Below the pieces are notes generated by a model that had not been told where the DNA came from, ran no database searches, and saw only the letters and a program-made list of their open reading frames with translations. Made by a program: the position numbers and the translations under genes. A stretch of 64,000 nucleotides of DNA, taken from contig CM068314.1 in NCBI GenBank assembly GCA_034766995.1, forward strand, positions 22,152,626 to 22,216,625. The letters run 5' to 3'. Shown here in pieces: positions 25,221-39,010 of this stretch (its first letter is position 1; the number at the start of each line of letters is the position of its first letter). The stretch is from Acanthacorydalis orientalis (lineage: Eukaryota > Arthropoda > Insecta > Megaloptera > Corydalidae).

Positions 25221-26096
25221 TGCTCGTTAATTTAAAATTAGTAACTGTATATTTAATATAGTCTTCATTACATGATCATTTGATTTTTTTTTTGAAAAAG
25301 TTGTCTTTTAATATCAATTACTATTACTAATATAAAATAATTCGAAAAGAACTTTCTGAGCTGTTAACGAATGTGATATTTAATTCAGACTGTTGATTTG
25401 ATTTTTCAAAAAATCAAATCAAATCTAAGTATTTATTGTTTAAATAATGAATGAGAATTTATTAAAAATATTCAATTTTAAGAATAATTTAAAAAAATTA
25501 TAATTTTATAATTTCCTTGTAGTTCATGGAAAATATGAAAATATGGTCATAAATTATATGAAAAATATAAAACATAATGTATTTAACATTTTCTTACATG
25601 TATAAAAAATATGAGAACACATAAGATGTGGATATATTTTTAAAGTTACAAGAAAAATTTCCTTTTATAACAATTTTTTAAAAAATTTGTAAATCTAATA
25701 ATCTTTGTTTTAAAATCAACTTAAAAATTAGTTTCTGATATTAAGTACATAACAAATATATTATTGAAAATACACTACCTCTTTAATAAAGTGAATACTA
25801 GTGTGAAGATTATTGTTATTAGTTAATAAAACCGAACAATAGTACCATGATAGGAAATATAATAGTTACCAAGAGGTTTTTAATTTTTTAATAAGTATTT
25901 TGTAGTAAACAGATCAAAATAAATAAATGTAATTAACGGTTTATATTTAGTAATTATAAATAATAGTTGAAAAATACAGTTAGTGTTTTCTTTTAATTGA
26001 TTACAATATTTTATATATTGCATAATTATATTACAGAGTTTCTAATTTCATTTCATTTTACTTTATAAATGGATGTTTTACGAATCTTGTATTTAT

Positions 26097-26097
26097 G

Positions 26098-26129
<32 letters not shown>
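26097..26129. repeat. Short (TA)n microsatellite
   Basis: TA with one TATG. Confidence 0.92.
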
Positions 26130-26699
26130 GTATTTATGATAAAATTTATTTTTCTGTTGTGTATAAAAGAATATAAAAATAGCTTCTGTATACATTTCAA
26201 AATAACAATGATAAGATAGGTAAAATAAGCTATGAACAACATGAGTAATATTTTTATTCTTAAAATAAAAAAAACAGTTTATTTGTATTTGTTTTTTATC
26301 AAAACAAAATTTATTATTTTAGTTTATGTTACACTTTTAATTTTTTACGCTTTTATTTTAGTATATATTTAATTTAATACACATTGATGATCTCTGGAGC
26401 ATGTTTAAAGTGAAAGAGATTATTTTATATTACAAACTATTATAACATTTGAAAAATAAATATACATTTATAATTACACAAGATTCAAAATTAACATTTT
26501 AAGATTATCGTACCTAATAATACATTTTTGTCTGTTATGGATTTATTAATTATAAATTCGATCAAATAAAAACAGATACAGAATCATTTTAAGAACGAAG
26601 GTACTTATTGCATTATATATGTAATTCTATACCGAACGAAAAATATTATAGTTCAATATAATACATATATGTGTGACTGTTAATCTTACGTATGCTTTT

Positions 26700-26860
26700 T
26701 TCAAGTAGCCACGGGGTTTAAATAACTGGCATTTGAAATTAAAATTATAATAAAGTCTAATCAAAAAACCATAATAACATTATTCGGTGGCCTTAGGCTT
26801 TTCGTGTGGCTAGCGCAGTACAAGTAAATAACACACTATAACAGAAATTCTTATTTTTTG
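26700..26860. promoter_or_regulatory. Small balanced-composition pocket
   Basis: It contains TAGCCACGGGG and TTCGGTGGCCTTAGG followed by CGTGTGGCTAGCGC. No ORF or recognised element. Confidence 0.18.
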
Positions 26861-27003
26861 TGGGCATAACTTTTATACAGGTACATTGCGTCTCAAAACA
26901 ATCATATTATTTATTTTTATCTAGTTGATACAATTAAAAATACTTAGGTTTTTTGAATTTCATTTTTGTCTTACAATCATTTTTTAATTAAGTGAATATA
27001 CAT

Positions 27004-27005
<2 letters not shown>

Positions 27006-27070
<65 letters not shown>

Positions 27071-27085
27071 GTATGTATGTATATG
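27006..27085. repeat. (TA)n then (TATG)n microsatellite
   Basis: About 50 bp of TA followed by TATGTATG units. Confidence 0.94.
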
Positions 27086-28919
27086 ACACAAAACAATAAA
27101 TAAAATATAATTCAGATAATATTATTGATTTCACTGTTGTATTTTCATTATAGAGTATTAAATTCTTAAATCGAAAAAAATAAAATATTTTTTTAAAATA
27201 ATTAAATAAAAAAATAAAATTTAAAATAATAACGTGTTATAATCTGGTTTATAAATATTTTCAACATTTTATTTTTATACAAAGCGAATTATATATAACA
27301 AAATTCGCAATTAAATACATTTGAATTTGATGGAAATGTATAAAGATTTCAAGATGTGTAGGAGATTGAATATATAAAGTTAATGAAAATAAATTAATTG
27401 TATAATATAATTAGTTTATGTCAAATAGTGAACAAATTGTACAAAATATTGTGTTATAAGCATGTATTTTTAGCTGGGTTTAGCATCATGGCTAAGCTGA
27501 TTTTTATAAATAAATATTTTTCTCTCCTAAAAACTACATTTAGACACAGATATTTATTTTTTTTGGTAATTCTCTCTAATTTTAAAGGCTATCTCTTTAG
27601 AAATTCTCAATAAATATTAAACATAAAATATCAATTTTATCCTATAGGTCATTGTTTTTGTTTTTATAACTGAACTCAGCAGTGGTCTAAATGGTGATAA
27701 ACAGGTGTACAGGAAAAATATAACAATAATAAAATATTTTTAACTTGAAAAACATTAAAAATACATTGCAATATTTTATCTAGAACGAAAATAAATTTCT
27801 TCTTGAATGAAATTCATGCATTTGTTTAGTAAACCAGTTTTTAGTCGTATACGATAAATATGTTTAATATATTTGACTGTTACAAATGAATTATTTTTTT
27901 TAGCTATAATTAATATTTTTAAAATTGTAAAATTAAATAATAAAAATAAAGTCCTTCTGTATGATGTTATTTCTTATCTAATGTTAGTTTTATTCATCTA
28001 TATGAAAAATAGATAATTTAAACTCTAATTTGAGTATATGATTTATTGGAATAAATATTTTCTGTTCATATTTTTTTTTTTATAAACATCAAAGTATTCG
28101 TCATGAAGAAAACGCATAAAACTTAAAAAGAAATGTATTATTGTAAGAATGTTTACACGTGTGTAATTAAAATGTTATTCTGTAGGTAAGATTTTATTTT
28201 ATAATAATATATGCATTCTTTTAAATGTTTTGTAAAAATACGTTGTGCTTATTAACATCTATCTATTAGTTCGATTATTGCATGTACAATTACAAGAGGT
28301 AGTTTTTTTTACTTGAACTAATTTAAAAGAAGTTTGATATTCACGCTACGCCTCTTAATATAAAGTCGAATTAAATATTTTAATTTTACATCTTAATTAA
28401 TATCTTTGTAATGAATGTATAACTACAGAGAGTGAATAATATAATTCTATAACATAAAAAAATTAAATATTTGAGGTAAGATATACAATTAAACAATAAA
28501 ACGTATCGATTAAAATATAAATTTGCATAAATGAATAGAAATTATATAACAAACGTAAAAGCGTTTGAACAAAAATTAATGGATGTAATTAAAATGTCTA
28601 AAACTATTTCGAAAACACTTCCTTACCATAAATTTGTTTACACATGTGGAAAAAAACAACGAACATAATTTATAAATATTGTCTGAACACAAATCATTTT
28701 AATTACTTTCATATTGATAAGTGCAGCATTATTATTAGTGTATAAAAAGATAGATCATTATTTCATCGATCCATCTATTCATATTAAATTATTATTTTCG
28801 TTGAAGCTATTAATATAACTGTACTGTTTTAAACTATCCACGGATTATTTTTTTTTTTGTTCATCATAAGAGCGATAAATTTTTCAAATATCAAAACCGC
28901 CTGTTACTATTTAACATAG

Positions 28920-29150
28920 CTAATACATAATCTTCGATAGCTGCAAGCGAAATACATCCTTTGATTTCTACATACATAATAGCAAACTTGCTACTGGACT
29001 TAAATATCAAAAGCTATCGTGTGTGTGAATATGGTAATTCTCGATAGAATAACTTATTAAATGTTTTAAATTTCAACTTTATTAAAACGGCCATTTAATT
29101 TCTATCGACTCGATCGCTCCGAGCGCAACACGCCAACTTTGGCTACTGTT
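28920..29150. promoter_or_regulatory. Cluster of CGATAG/CTATCG motifs
   Basis: Four copies in both orientations within 175 bp: CGATAG at 28935-28940, CTATCG at 29014-29019, CGATAG at 29042-29047, CTATCG at 29102-29107, the last followed by a CG-rich stretch (ACTCGATCGCTCCGAGCGC). In flies CGATA clusters are bound by the insulator factor BEAF-32; whether any such factor exists here is unknown. Confidence 0.3.
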
Positions 29151-29499
29151 TTAATGATATTAAGAAAATTTGCATTGATTAAAGCTGATTCGAATTTTGT
29201 TCAGTTGATAAATTGTTTGGCTCTGTTTGGTATTATCTTAAGTGTGATTTCCGTGGAAGGCTGTATATCTTTACATAGTAACTTTGAATTAAGATCATTT
29301 GTTTAATTCGCTTTTTTAATCAATTCGAACTGACATAAGCACTCATTAAAATATCTTATATTGAACTTTATATGATCATTAATAATGTTTTTATTTAACT
29401 GTCTATAGAATCGTATTATATAAATGCTCTCAATAAGTATTTCAATATTAACACTTTTTCAGAATATTTCATCTTATTATTATATATTTTATTTGTCGA

Positions 29500-29502
<3 letters not shown>

Positions 29503-29551
<49 letters not shown>
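29503..29551. repeat. (TA)n microsatellite
   Basis: Pure TA. Confidence 0.95.
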
Positions 29552-30738
29552 GTGTGTATTTTGAATTAAGATATAATATTTAAAATACTTAATATTACGT
29601 TTTAATAGTATTTTATAAAGACCTTTCAATGAATTGCAATGCCAGTTGAAAAACGAAAGACTTACTAGTATTTTAGGATTAGTTCCCATTTTTTAAATCT
29701 CTTAATAATTGCGTCTTCAATAGCACTAAATATCGAAACTCTAGTTTTGATCTTCAACAAAAAGAATAGCAGACACTATATTGGTTTTTGCTAGTTGAAA
29801 ATACTTTTAAAATATAAACTCGGTATGATGACATTTGATTATTTTTAAATAAATTTTAAAAATGGATAAATCGTATGATAATGCTTTTTATTATAATTTA
29901 TATAATATCTATTTAATATTTAAATAATATTTTCTTAGCGACAAATTACGAAATCTATCGATTTGAACGATTCGTGGAAAATTGGAAGTAATTGAGACCA
30001 CAGTTATGAAAAGTAGACAAATTTCAGAAATGAAACGAAATGATTTTTTGTTAGTTTTTTTTTTATAATGAATGGATAAAGTAAAGCCAGTTTTGTAAAT
30101 ATTTTGTAAAGGAATTAAACAATGTGTGAAATTATTGAACAACAATACATTTATAACCATAATGTCATCTATAGATTAAAAATGTAGCATAAATTTAAAG
30201 AGTATCTGGTAAAAAGTTATGGAAATTTATATTGAAAATCAATTTTTTTTCCTAGAAGAAAAGTTATAGTCTCATAAATTATATTTTTTTTACACTCAGT
30301 TTACTTTTTCATGTGAAAAAGCGTTCTTTTTATATATTAAATCTTTTTATTGTTTAAGCGAAACATATTATAAAATAGATATCAAATTTTGTCTTACATT
30401 AACCTAATACAATGGAATGTGATCAATTTTAAGCAATTCTTTTTTTATAAATCTATTCACGTGCGCAAGTATTTAGTTACAAGTCAATGTAACAAACATA
30501 ACTATTTTGACAAAACTCTATGAGAGTGTTTTTAGTAATCGAATAAATTAAAACATGCTGACAAAAATATTTAATTTTATATTCATATTAACTTGTACGA
30601 TTGTAATTTTGTTACATGAAATGAAATATGATCTTTTTCAATTTTAATTTGTGTATCTGATATCTTTCTGATATATAGAGGGCATCATTATTTTTTGCAT
30701 ATTTAATTAGAAAATTTTTTCTCCACAAATTAGTCATA

Positions 30739-30788
30739 ATATATATATATATATATAATTGTAGGCGTGCATATATATATATATATAT
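30739..30788. repeat. Two short (TA)n tracts
   Basis: Two short TA tracts separated by TTGTAGGCGTGC. Confidence 0.92.
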
Positions 30789-33189
30789 CTTGATGTGAGA
30801 GTTATATTTATATTAGCTGTAAGAATTAATTAGTTAATGTGTTAAAAATGCTGACGACAGAAAACATTAATGAATAATTTACTTGAAGAATATTTTAGAA
30901 ATTTTATAAGCAAATATATTAAGTTTGTCATTCCAGAATGAAAATTGTATATTTTATAGAAAAATGAAACGTATATAAACATTAAAGATAATTATAATCC
31001 TAAATCATTTCAACACTCTATGTAATTTAATAAAAGGTAATTAATTTTATACTCGATAAAACAATATTGAAAGACATTAATTTGAAAATGTGTCGAAAGG
31101 TTGTTATTTCTATGTAATGTTATAAGAAAAATATAATTAATTACTTGAATGTTTCTAAAAAAATGTGTATAAATATATTCGTTGTGTATTTCTTTAAGGT
31201 TTTCAAATTTTAAGTTTTTGTTTGAAATAATTAAGCATTTTGTAATACTTACATGATATATTTTTCTATTTATTCTTTTATAAATTTGAAATGAATATAA
31301 AATAGGAGTAATGTAAAAAGTTAAAATAAAATATCCATAAGTCTGAGCGTGTTTGTAAATATCAGCTCAGGATTTTGCCCTAGGAAAGTATTATTTTAAG
31401 GTAATATATTCATACATTTACAATGTTTACTTACAAGAATTTTTTATGAAGCTTTTATATTATATTAGGTACTTATACGAGTATAAACACAACATGTATT
31501 TCCTTACTAAAATATGGATTGAATTTATTCAGAATGTTACTTTGACTAATTTAATTACAACAAGATGTTTTTTTTACAATATCTACTTTAAATAATAACT
31601 AAGCAAATAGAAAATTTATAATTTATAAAATCATTATTTTATTACCTTTTATCAAAAAATGTATATAATAGAATATTGAACATATTTTTTTCTATCGTTT
31701 AATATTTTCCCATTATATATTTCATTATTTTGTTGTATTAGTAACTCTTCATATTACGTGAAGTAAATAACTTATATTGAATGTAAATCATTGTAAAATC
31801 GAAAAAAAATATTTTCAATATAAAAGTCAATGTTTGAATGATTTTTCAACTGAATGTTGAATTTACTGTGAAATCTATTGTTTCATATTTCTATGATACA
31901 TGCATATGCAAACTAATATAACTTTTATTTTCAAAGTAAAATTAACGACATGGTTTACAGATAAATTTACTTAATAATACTTTCTTCTTACTAATTACAT
32001 ATTAAATTGGAAGAAAGTAATTCTCACGTAGAGTTTAAATGGAATTATATTAAAAAAACTTAGCGTATAGTTATCATTTTACTAAAATGTAGTACTGTGT
32101 GAAATGGAATAACTTGATTATAAAAATATTTTCATATAATACTTTACACCGAAGAGAGCAACGTAAGAAATACGTACGATAGCAGAAAGTTTCTAATATT
32201 CTCTTTGTTCTACAAAGCAGTGAACATATTAGATGTCCTACAGACAAGATTAAAATCAACAACTGAATTTTATATTACTCTCAGTGTTAATTAAATGTAT
32301 CACATGGGCTTGAATGAAAACAATGGATGAAAGCAAAGTCGCTGTGTCTAACAATGAAAGTGTTAATTTAGAATGTTGTCTTATGAACTGCAATGCTTCG
32401 TGCAGTGAATTATAGTAAACTCTTAATAAATTTCGTATCTAATTCGATAAGTCTCTTATTCTATTTGATTTTATCAACGATGAAACATTTATTTTTAGTA
32501 GAGCACACATTAAATTGAATTCAAATCACTAGTGTGTAGGAATTCTCATTCTATTGTCTAAATATCGTGCAGAATTATAATCTTGTGTATTCTTATACTT
32601 TTATTTTTACATAATATTCTGAGATAGGTTTCTAAAAGTCATATATTCTGTTCAACTAAATAAACTTTTCACTTTTTAATTGTACTGTTAAAATCAATAT
32701 AGTTCAATAGTTGTTTTAAATATTTCAAAATTATAAATAACTGAAAAAACAATATTTCTTGTTTAAAGAATTGTAATTTATATATTTTTAATATTGATTT
32801 TTTTTTTACTAATTATGTATGCCAATAGATACGTAAGATGATATTATAAAAAAGTATCATAAGAATAGTTAGACTTATTTATACAGAATATTAGTTTGAG
32901 AGAATAAAATCTTACAAAAAATCTAGTTATTGATAATTTATATTTTAAATCGAAATTGTTATTGATTATTTTTTACTTTTTCGGATTTTACAGAAAAACT
33001 TTTAAAATTTATTTGAAAATAAAATATTAGTTTTGTTTTTGTAATTTTATTTACATTATAAATAATCTCATTATTCTTTTTAATATTCGATTTGAATACA
33101 TAAATATATTTTTCAAATAATTGTTTATATTTATTCTGAATGTACTTTTATTTTGAAAAGGATACCTTTTTAATACTCCGTTTTTATAA

Positions 33190-33192
<3 letters not shown>

Positions 33193-33231
<39 letters not shown>
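33193..33231. repeat. (TA)n microsatellite
   Basis: Pure TA. Confidence 0.95.
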
Positions 33232-33233
<2 letters not shown>

Positions 33234-33944
33234 TAGAATCATTAATTATAATAAACCAATTTCTAGTATAGTCAATATGACCAAATTTACTTTTATAAAT
33301 GAATGAATGATAGAGAAAAATCGAATTTTGTTTACTGCTCTGAATATCACAGTTTCACCTCCGAAATGTGTATATATCAAAATTATTTATAATCAATAAT
33401 TGAAAATTTCAATGAAAAGAGAATTCTCATAGTATTTAGAAAGTGATTCGTGATTCTAAGATTTTAATTGTCGGCCAATTATTCAGTATCTTATAAAATT
33501 GAATGTTTTTTTTTAAAAAAAATGAATTTCTAAAAACATAACGACCCTAATTTCAGTTTTTATTAATTTATTTATCAATTTATACTTTTTTCCTTAATTT
33601 TGAATATGAAGTATTTTTTCATTAATTGTTTGGTGAGTTATTTTGTAATTTAAAATATTAAAGTTGAGCATTTTTTAAATAATTTAATTTTAAAAATTGG
33701 ATAAGTATTTTTTTTCAAAAAAATAACTTGAACAAGTTCTGTAATGTTGTTCTAATTTGAAATATTTCTTACAAAAATATAAAATTATTGAAAAATTGCC
33801 TAAAAATGTATTAGTCATATTCATTTAAAATTTAAAGGTCTAGTAGAAACTCAATGTTAAGAAATTGTGTTTGTCAAGTTTTAAAAATGAATTTTATTTT
33901 TCAATATACACAATTTTCAAATAATTTTTTAAAAAAACAGACAA

Positions 33945-33946
<2 letters not shown>

Positions 33947-34038
<92 letters not shown>

Positions 34039-34040
34039 TT
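33947..34040. repeat. Long (TA)n microsatellite
   Basis: More than 90 bp, nearly pure, with TATG at both ends; one of the longest uninterrupted tracts here. Confidence 0.96.
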
Positions 34041-34867
34041 GGTAAAGTTCAATATATACCGACAAATTTTTATAATGACCACGCCACAAAACACGTGTTC
34101 GTTTTAAACATAATGAACTGAAAGCTCGTTATATAATTAAAGCCACATATTTCTTTTAAACTAAATTTTAATCATCTCACGTGAACCTGTTGATCATATC
34201 TAATGATCGCTATAAAAATACACGATCGTAAAAGTATACCTGAAACAAGTCAGTGCCCAAAGCGATTACTAAAAAAAGTATTCACTGTGTTTTTTTACAT
34301 TTTTTTTTATTTTCATATGTGCACATGCTTATTACACGATATGCATATATGGCAAAATTCAATCAAACAGTTTGTGACATTGTTGTAAAATACTAATATG
34401 TGTTTAAATATAAATTAATCTATAATATTCTGCTTTAGAATGTTTCTAAAAATTAAAGTGTTATGACGCGAAATAATTATCTAACAGTTATAATTAGTGT
34501 ACTTATTCATTTCTTTAATCGTTAAAGAAATATTATTAATTACCGACATGTTTTGGAAACAGAAAATATGTTTATATATTAATTAAAAAATATATACGAC
34601 AAATTATTTTGACAATATAAAATTATAATTAGAAAATCCTCTAATGATTAGTACATCGTGGAAGTAGTTTACTTTTTAAAGAAAGGCATTTACTTTAATA
34701 TGAGTAAATAGTTTACTTTAACATAAAACATTTCATAAATTAATATGAAATATTAATATTTGTGTAGTCTTCATTTATTTCAAAATATATTTAATTTATT
34801 TTTTATAGAATAATATTTTTGAGAGTATTGAATATATACGTTAACAAAAGTTATTCCTTTCATTTGA

Positions 34868-34886
34868 ATAAATAAATAAATAAAAG
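34868..34886. repeat. (AATA)n microsatellite
   Basis: AATAAATAAATAAATAAA. Confidence 0.85.
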
Positions 34887-35178
34887 GAATACATTTTGTT
34901 GACGCATTCTTTATAACAAATTAATTATGAGTAAAAGTGATAATTTTAGACTTGACCTTTTTCTAGATGGTATTTTCATTAAAAAAATATTGTTCTGTAA
35001 TGTAAAATTCTCTTTATGATTTTTTTAAGCTTAATAGAGCACGACTTTAGATAAATAAATGATAAATTTATTCAAAGTTCATTAAAACGTTTTCAAAACT
35101 AAATATTTGTATTTTAGAAATTTTAATAATGTTAGTAGTTTTCTATAGAATTTATGATTTTTATTTATATTGCAACGC

Positions 35179-35179
<1 letters not shown>

Positions 35180-35212
<33 letters not shown>
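35180..35212. repeat. (TA)n microsatellite
   Basis: Pure TA. Confidence 0.94.
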
Positions 35213-35214
<2 letters not shown>

Positions 35215-35817
35215 TATATTGAATAAGTCATTGAAAATTATAATAATTAAATAAAGCCAGTTTAATGTTATAGGGTTTTTTAGATTAATTAAAAAAAATC
35301 AGTCAATTATTGATATTTGAAACGTTACCATAACCAAAAATAAGTAAACACTATTAATTATATCTGAATTTAATTTTTATTAAATGAAAGTAGTTATATT
35401 TTTAATTCAACAGAATTTTCAATATTTGAGGTAATCATGGGAGAGAATAGAAACCATTATATTTGATAACTGATCTGATGATAATGATTCTGATTTTTAT
35501 TAATACTTTTAATATCATGTTTATTTTTTTATTCTTCGCAATGAGGTAGTCATTTTCAATTTTCGTATTTACATTTTTTTTTTAATTTATACAAAAAATA
35601 TTTTACAGGAAGTTTGTGTTTGTTTTGCGAACATTTTCTATAAATTCCTATATTTATTAAATACTAAGATTTTATCGACTAAACGTTTATAATTCAAGTA
35701 AAATAATTGACCTGTACATAACATTTTTGATTGAAAAACATATGACTTTTACTAATTCATGAATATTAAAAATGCGTTTGTAACTATATATTATAAAAAA
35801 TGTACTTAAGATAGTAT

Positions 35818-35822
<5 letters not shown>

Positions 35823-35873
<51 letters not shown>

Positions 35874-35880
35874 TGTATGT
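35823..35880. repeat. (TA)n then TACACA/TATG tract
   Basis: A TA tract ending in ACACATATATGTATG, about 300 bp left of the deleted DDE element. Confidence 0.94.
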
Positions 35881-36180
35881 ATAAAGTAAATGATTGAAGA
35901 AGCTTTTTTGCCTTAAATATAAAATATGATAAAATTCTGTGATGTTTTCAACTAACGATAATATGGCAGTTTTTTAGTCTGACATCGGCTGCTAGGTTAC
36001 GCACGCGAACGGCTTACTTCGTTATACACGCTATATATCTCCAGGCAAGAGAGGCTAATTGCGCAGGCCAGACGGTATGTACTGCCGCGGTATATTTGGT
36101 CATATAGTGATTCTCAAACAGTAACAGAAAAATCAATCTATTTATAAAATGATGATTGTTATATAAAGAATAAAAACATT

Positions 36181-36218
36181 TACGAGCTGTTTGAATGAAC
36201 TTCGACTGATTTTGTTTT
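36181..36218 (+). repeat. Left terminal inverted repeat of the deleted DDE element
   Basis: It pairs with 37048-37085 in inverted orientation. The outermost bases are TACGAGCTG, and the inner part TTCGACTGATTTTGTTTT differs from its partner at only three positions. Confidence 0.78.
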
Positions 36219-36246
36219 TTAATAGTTCTTAAATAAAACACGTTAA

Positions 36247-36972
36247 TTATTTTTTGTGGGTCGTTCTCTTTAATTCGTGGAATGCAGTATGAAAAATTAC
36301 ATAGGTCAAATGGCCGGCGCCTCTGGCCGCGCTACAAATACAGATCACTTCAATCACATTTTTCATGATTTTTCTGTATATTTATGGTGTAATTTGAGCG
36401 ATTTCTTGTTGAATGTTGCCCCTAAGTTGCTGAATTGTTACTCGCATGCTAGCGTAAACCTCCTTCCTTTAAGCATCTCCAAAGAAAAAAATCTGGCGCA
36501 GGCAAATCTTGTGAACGAGGTGGATAATCGATGTGGCCAAATTTTGAAATTATTCGATAAGCAAATGGATCGCGCAAAATTTGTATCGTAGTGCGAGTTA
36601 TGTACCATCTTGTTGAAATCGCATGTGCTATAGACACTGTTCATTAATTTCAGGCACAAAGAAGTTCTGCAGCATCGCACGATATCTTCCACCAATGACA
36701 GTAACAAATTTCCATTAACATCTTCAAAAAAAATAGTCTAACAGTGCTACCGGCCAAATTGCATACCAAAAAGTCATTATACGAGAATAAACAAGTCATT
36801 TATGGATCAGTCTTGGATTTTCCTATCCTAAATAACGGCTGTTTTGTTTGTTTAAATATCCACCCACGTCTAATGAGCTTCGTCAATGAATTTAATTTTA
36901 AAAAAAATTAAATCGTCAAAATCATAATATTTTAATTACTATAACACGTTGTTGCGGTGTTAAACTATCCAT
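36247..36972 (-). pseudogene. Broken DDE transposase, Tc1/mariner superfamily (PPRSxDL...DFFLW type)
   Basis: Read on the minus strand from an ATG at 36970-36972. The start MDSLTPQQRVIVIKI matches the N-terminus of a common insect transposase type with a helix-turn-helix (DUF4817-like) domain. It then jumps, by an internal deletion of roughly 130 residues, to IDEAH (near 36887), the first catalytic Asp block. FQQDGT (near 36603-36620) is the second Asp block, and PPRSQDLPAPDFFLW (36479-36523) holds the third. After a frameshift, TIQQLRGNIQQEIAQI and then AARGAGHLTYVIFHT give the conserved C-terminal tail, ending at a stop at 36247-36249. Several in-frame stops and at least two frameshifts break it. 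All three catalytic acidic positions can still be read, but no intact protein is possible. Assignment to the superfamily is firm; the exact subfamily is not. Confidence 0.88.
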
Positions 36973-37047
36973 AATTTATTGCCTATGTACGAAATATGCC
37001 ATTATCAAATTAAAACTGACAGCAACACAACGAATAAAAATGGCAGC

Positions 37048-37085
37048 AAAACAAAATCGACCGAAGTTCCATGAAATATCCTGTA
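37048..37085 (-). repeat. Right terminal inverted repeat of the deleted DDE element
   Basis: In reverse complement it begins TACAGGATATTTC and continues with the conserved inner segment ending GATTTTGTTTT. It lies just upstream of the transposase start codon, as expected for the 5' end of the element. Confidence 0.78.
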
Positions 37086-38689
37086 TAATGTAGAGTTCTT
37101 AAAATTTATAAAAATATATTTTTTAATTTTTACAACTAACTTTGAAAAAATATGAAGTATTGCTAACTGACATTTTATCTATTCAAGTTTCAAGTTCAAT
37201 TAATGTTAATAAAATATGTGTGAAACATATTACCTTGAAGTCAAATCAAAAATATTTATTATTGATTAAACAGTAATTTTATTGTCAAGGAAAAAAATTA
37301 TTAACGTCTGAATTTAGTTAAAAATAACAAGACACTTAAATGTTCTAGAGTAAATAAACTTTACTACATTTAATATTTTATACTATGTAATAATTTTGAG
37401 GACAAAATATTTTCACTTCTGAACAGTTAGATTGAATAATCTACACAATTTAAATATCTTGCATTTTTTATCTTGTCAACCGTACTACTGTTTAATACAA
37501 AGAAAAAAAATGAGTAATTTTATGTTCAATGAAATAAATAGATAATGATATATTATCTGCTAATTTTTTAGTTATAGAAGTACAATTTAAATATTGAAAC
37601 TTTACAAAAGAAAAAAGAACAGTTTATTCAGATTAATTAATCATAAATTATATATTTTTAATAGTTTAAATCGAATATTAAATAACATCAGTATTAGATA
37701 ACATCAGTTTGTGATAATTTTGAAGATAATTTCTTCTTTAGAGTGGACATTTTTTATACCACGTTAGCATTGGTTGAAGAGTTGATTGTATTGTTATGTT
37801 AATATTACAAAACCGATAAATAAGAAATTATTTTTAAAATCAATCTGATTAAAAAACCTTAGTCGCAAAAAAGAAAAAAATACATGAACTTATAATATAA
37901 TCATTTTCGACATTGTGACTACATTTACTTTCACACATGAATTTTTCACTCTTCGAGAAAATATTCTTTTGTAGTTTGTGAGAGAGTAACAGATTCATTT
38001 GTGAACATATACTTACATTTTCTATACAGTCTAGTAAAATACATTAAAATCTCTGATAATAAACTTCTTTATAACGAAATTCTCTGTTTAACAAAAATAG
38101 AGAAATTCTCTTTTGTTATTAACAATAGTATTAAATATACATTGTGTATTAATTCTTCATAACAAATTTCGTCTACAAAAAAAAAAGATTAAATGGAATT
38201 ACTAAGTTTATAATGGAAGATTTCATTATATTTGCAATACAAAAATAATAAGAAATAAATAAAATAATTGTAAAAAATTTGTGAAATATTTATAAAAATA
38301 GTTTTTTTCACGATAAATCAAACCAAAAAACGATTATTAAATTCTGTATACGGTTTTTAAGGGGTTTTTGTTGCTAGATTGAATTGTAATTCGTTTAAAA
38401 TAAGTACTCGTTAAAGTTTTATAATATTAATATTTTACTAATAATTTAGTCCTATTTTTTTAAAAAAAAACTATAAATTTAATCGGACGAATAAGATTTA
38501 AAATTTGTTCATCATTAATTCAGTGCATTAAGTATTGAATTATAGAGTTTTAATAGTTTTTCAGTGTATAAAATAAAGCAAATGGCTTAGTCGCCATTGA
38601 AAAATTATAATTGGTATTTTATTATGTTACATTTATAAACGAAGCATGAATTAGCTTTTCTTACAAAAATGGTAGTAAATACGAGATGT

Positions 38690-39010
38690 ACTCGACTTCG
38701 GTAAAAACAGAATAATCGCTTGTTGTAAATTTACTATATTTTCAGTACTTCTGTGTAATATAATGCAGTTTTATCTCATAAATATGAATGTTCAAACAAC
38801 ACGACGGCGTTGTAGAACCTCGAGCGATTGGTGTTTATAGATTTGTCCTTCGTTTGGCCGTAATAACACACAAAGTGTTGTTGCTTTGACAAAAGATGCA
38901 CGCATATATGAGGTTCTTGCCATATGATCAACGTCGTTGATGATCATTTACTAAGAACTGCGTCTGATCTAATATAGACTATAGATAATGATGCATGACC
39001 GTATAAAAAT
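38690..39010. promoter_or_regulatory. Balanced-composition pocket with a palindrome
   Basis: It includes CACGACGGCGTTGTAG, CTCGAGCGATTGG and a near-perfect palindrome at 38925-38946 (ATCAACG and CGTTGAT around a single T). Possible regulatory element. Confidence 0.27.

Larger units (their letters stand above)
24391..36180. other. AT-rich intergenic DNA
   Basis: No gene is supported over nearly 12 kb. The exceptions to the AT background are the pockets at 26700 and 28920 and a short CG-containing segment at 35985-36090, next to the deleted DDE element. Confidence 0.7.
36181..37085 (-). mobile_element. Internally deleted Tc1/mariner-superfamily DNA transposon with TIRs
   Basis: The 905-bp element is bounded by terminal inverted repeats of 38 bp: 36181-36218 and the reverse complement of 37048-37085. 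They match at about 28 of 38 positions, with the inner 18 bp nearly identical (TTCG..., GATTTTGTTTT). Both outer ends begin TAC, consistent with the TA target preference of this superfamily. Inside lies a broken transposase read on the minus strand (36247-36972) that keeps the first ~15 residues and the catalytic domain but lacks most of the N-terminal DNA-binding part. The element is therefore an internally deleted, decayed copy and cannot be autonomous. Confidence 0.82.

Noticed and set aside
35985..36090. CG-containing segment as part of the Helitron-like family
   Set aside because: Some words (CTAGGTTACGCACGCGAACGG) look similar to the reverse complement of 63440-63497, but they do not align over more than a few bases.
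36277..36591. 104-codon plus-strand ORF
   Set aside because: Shadow of the minus-strand DDE transposase pseudogene, which has clear family motifs.
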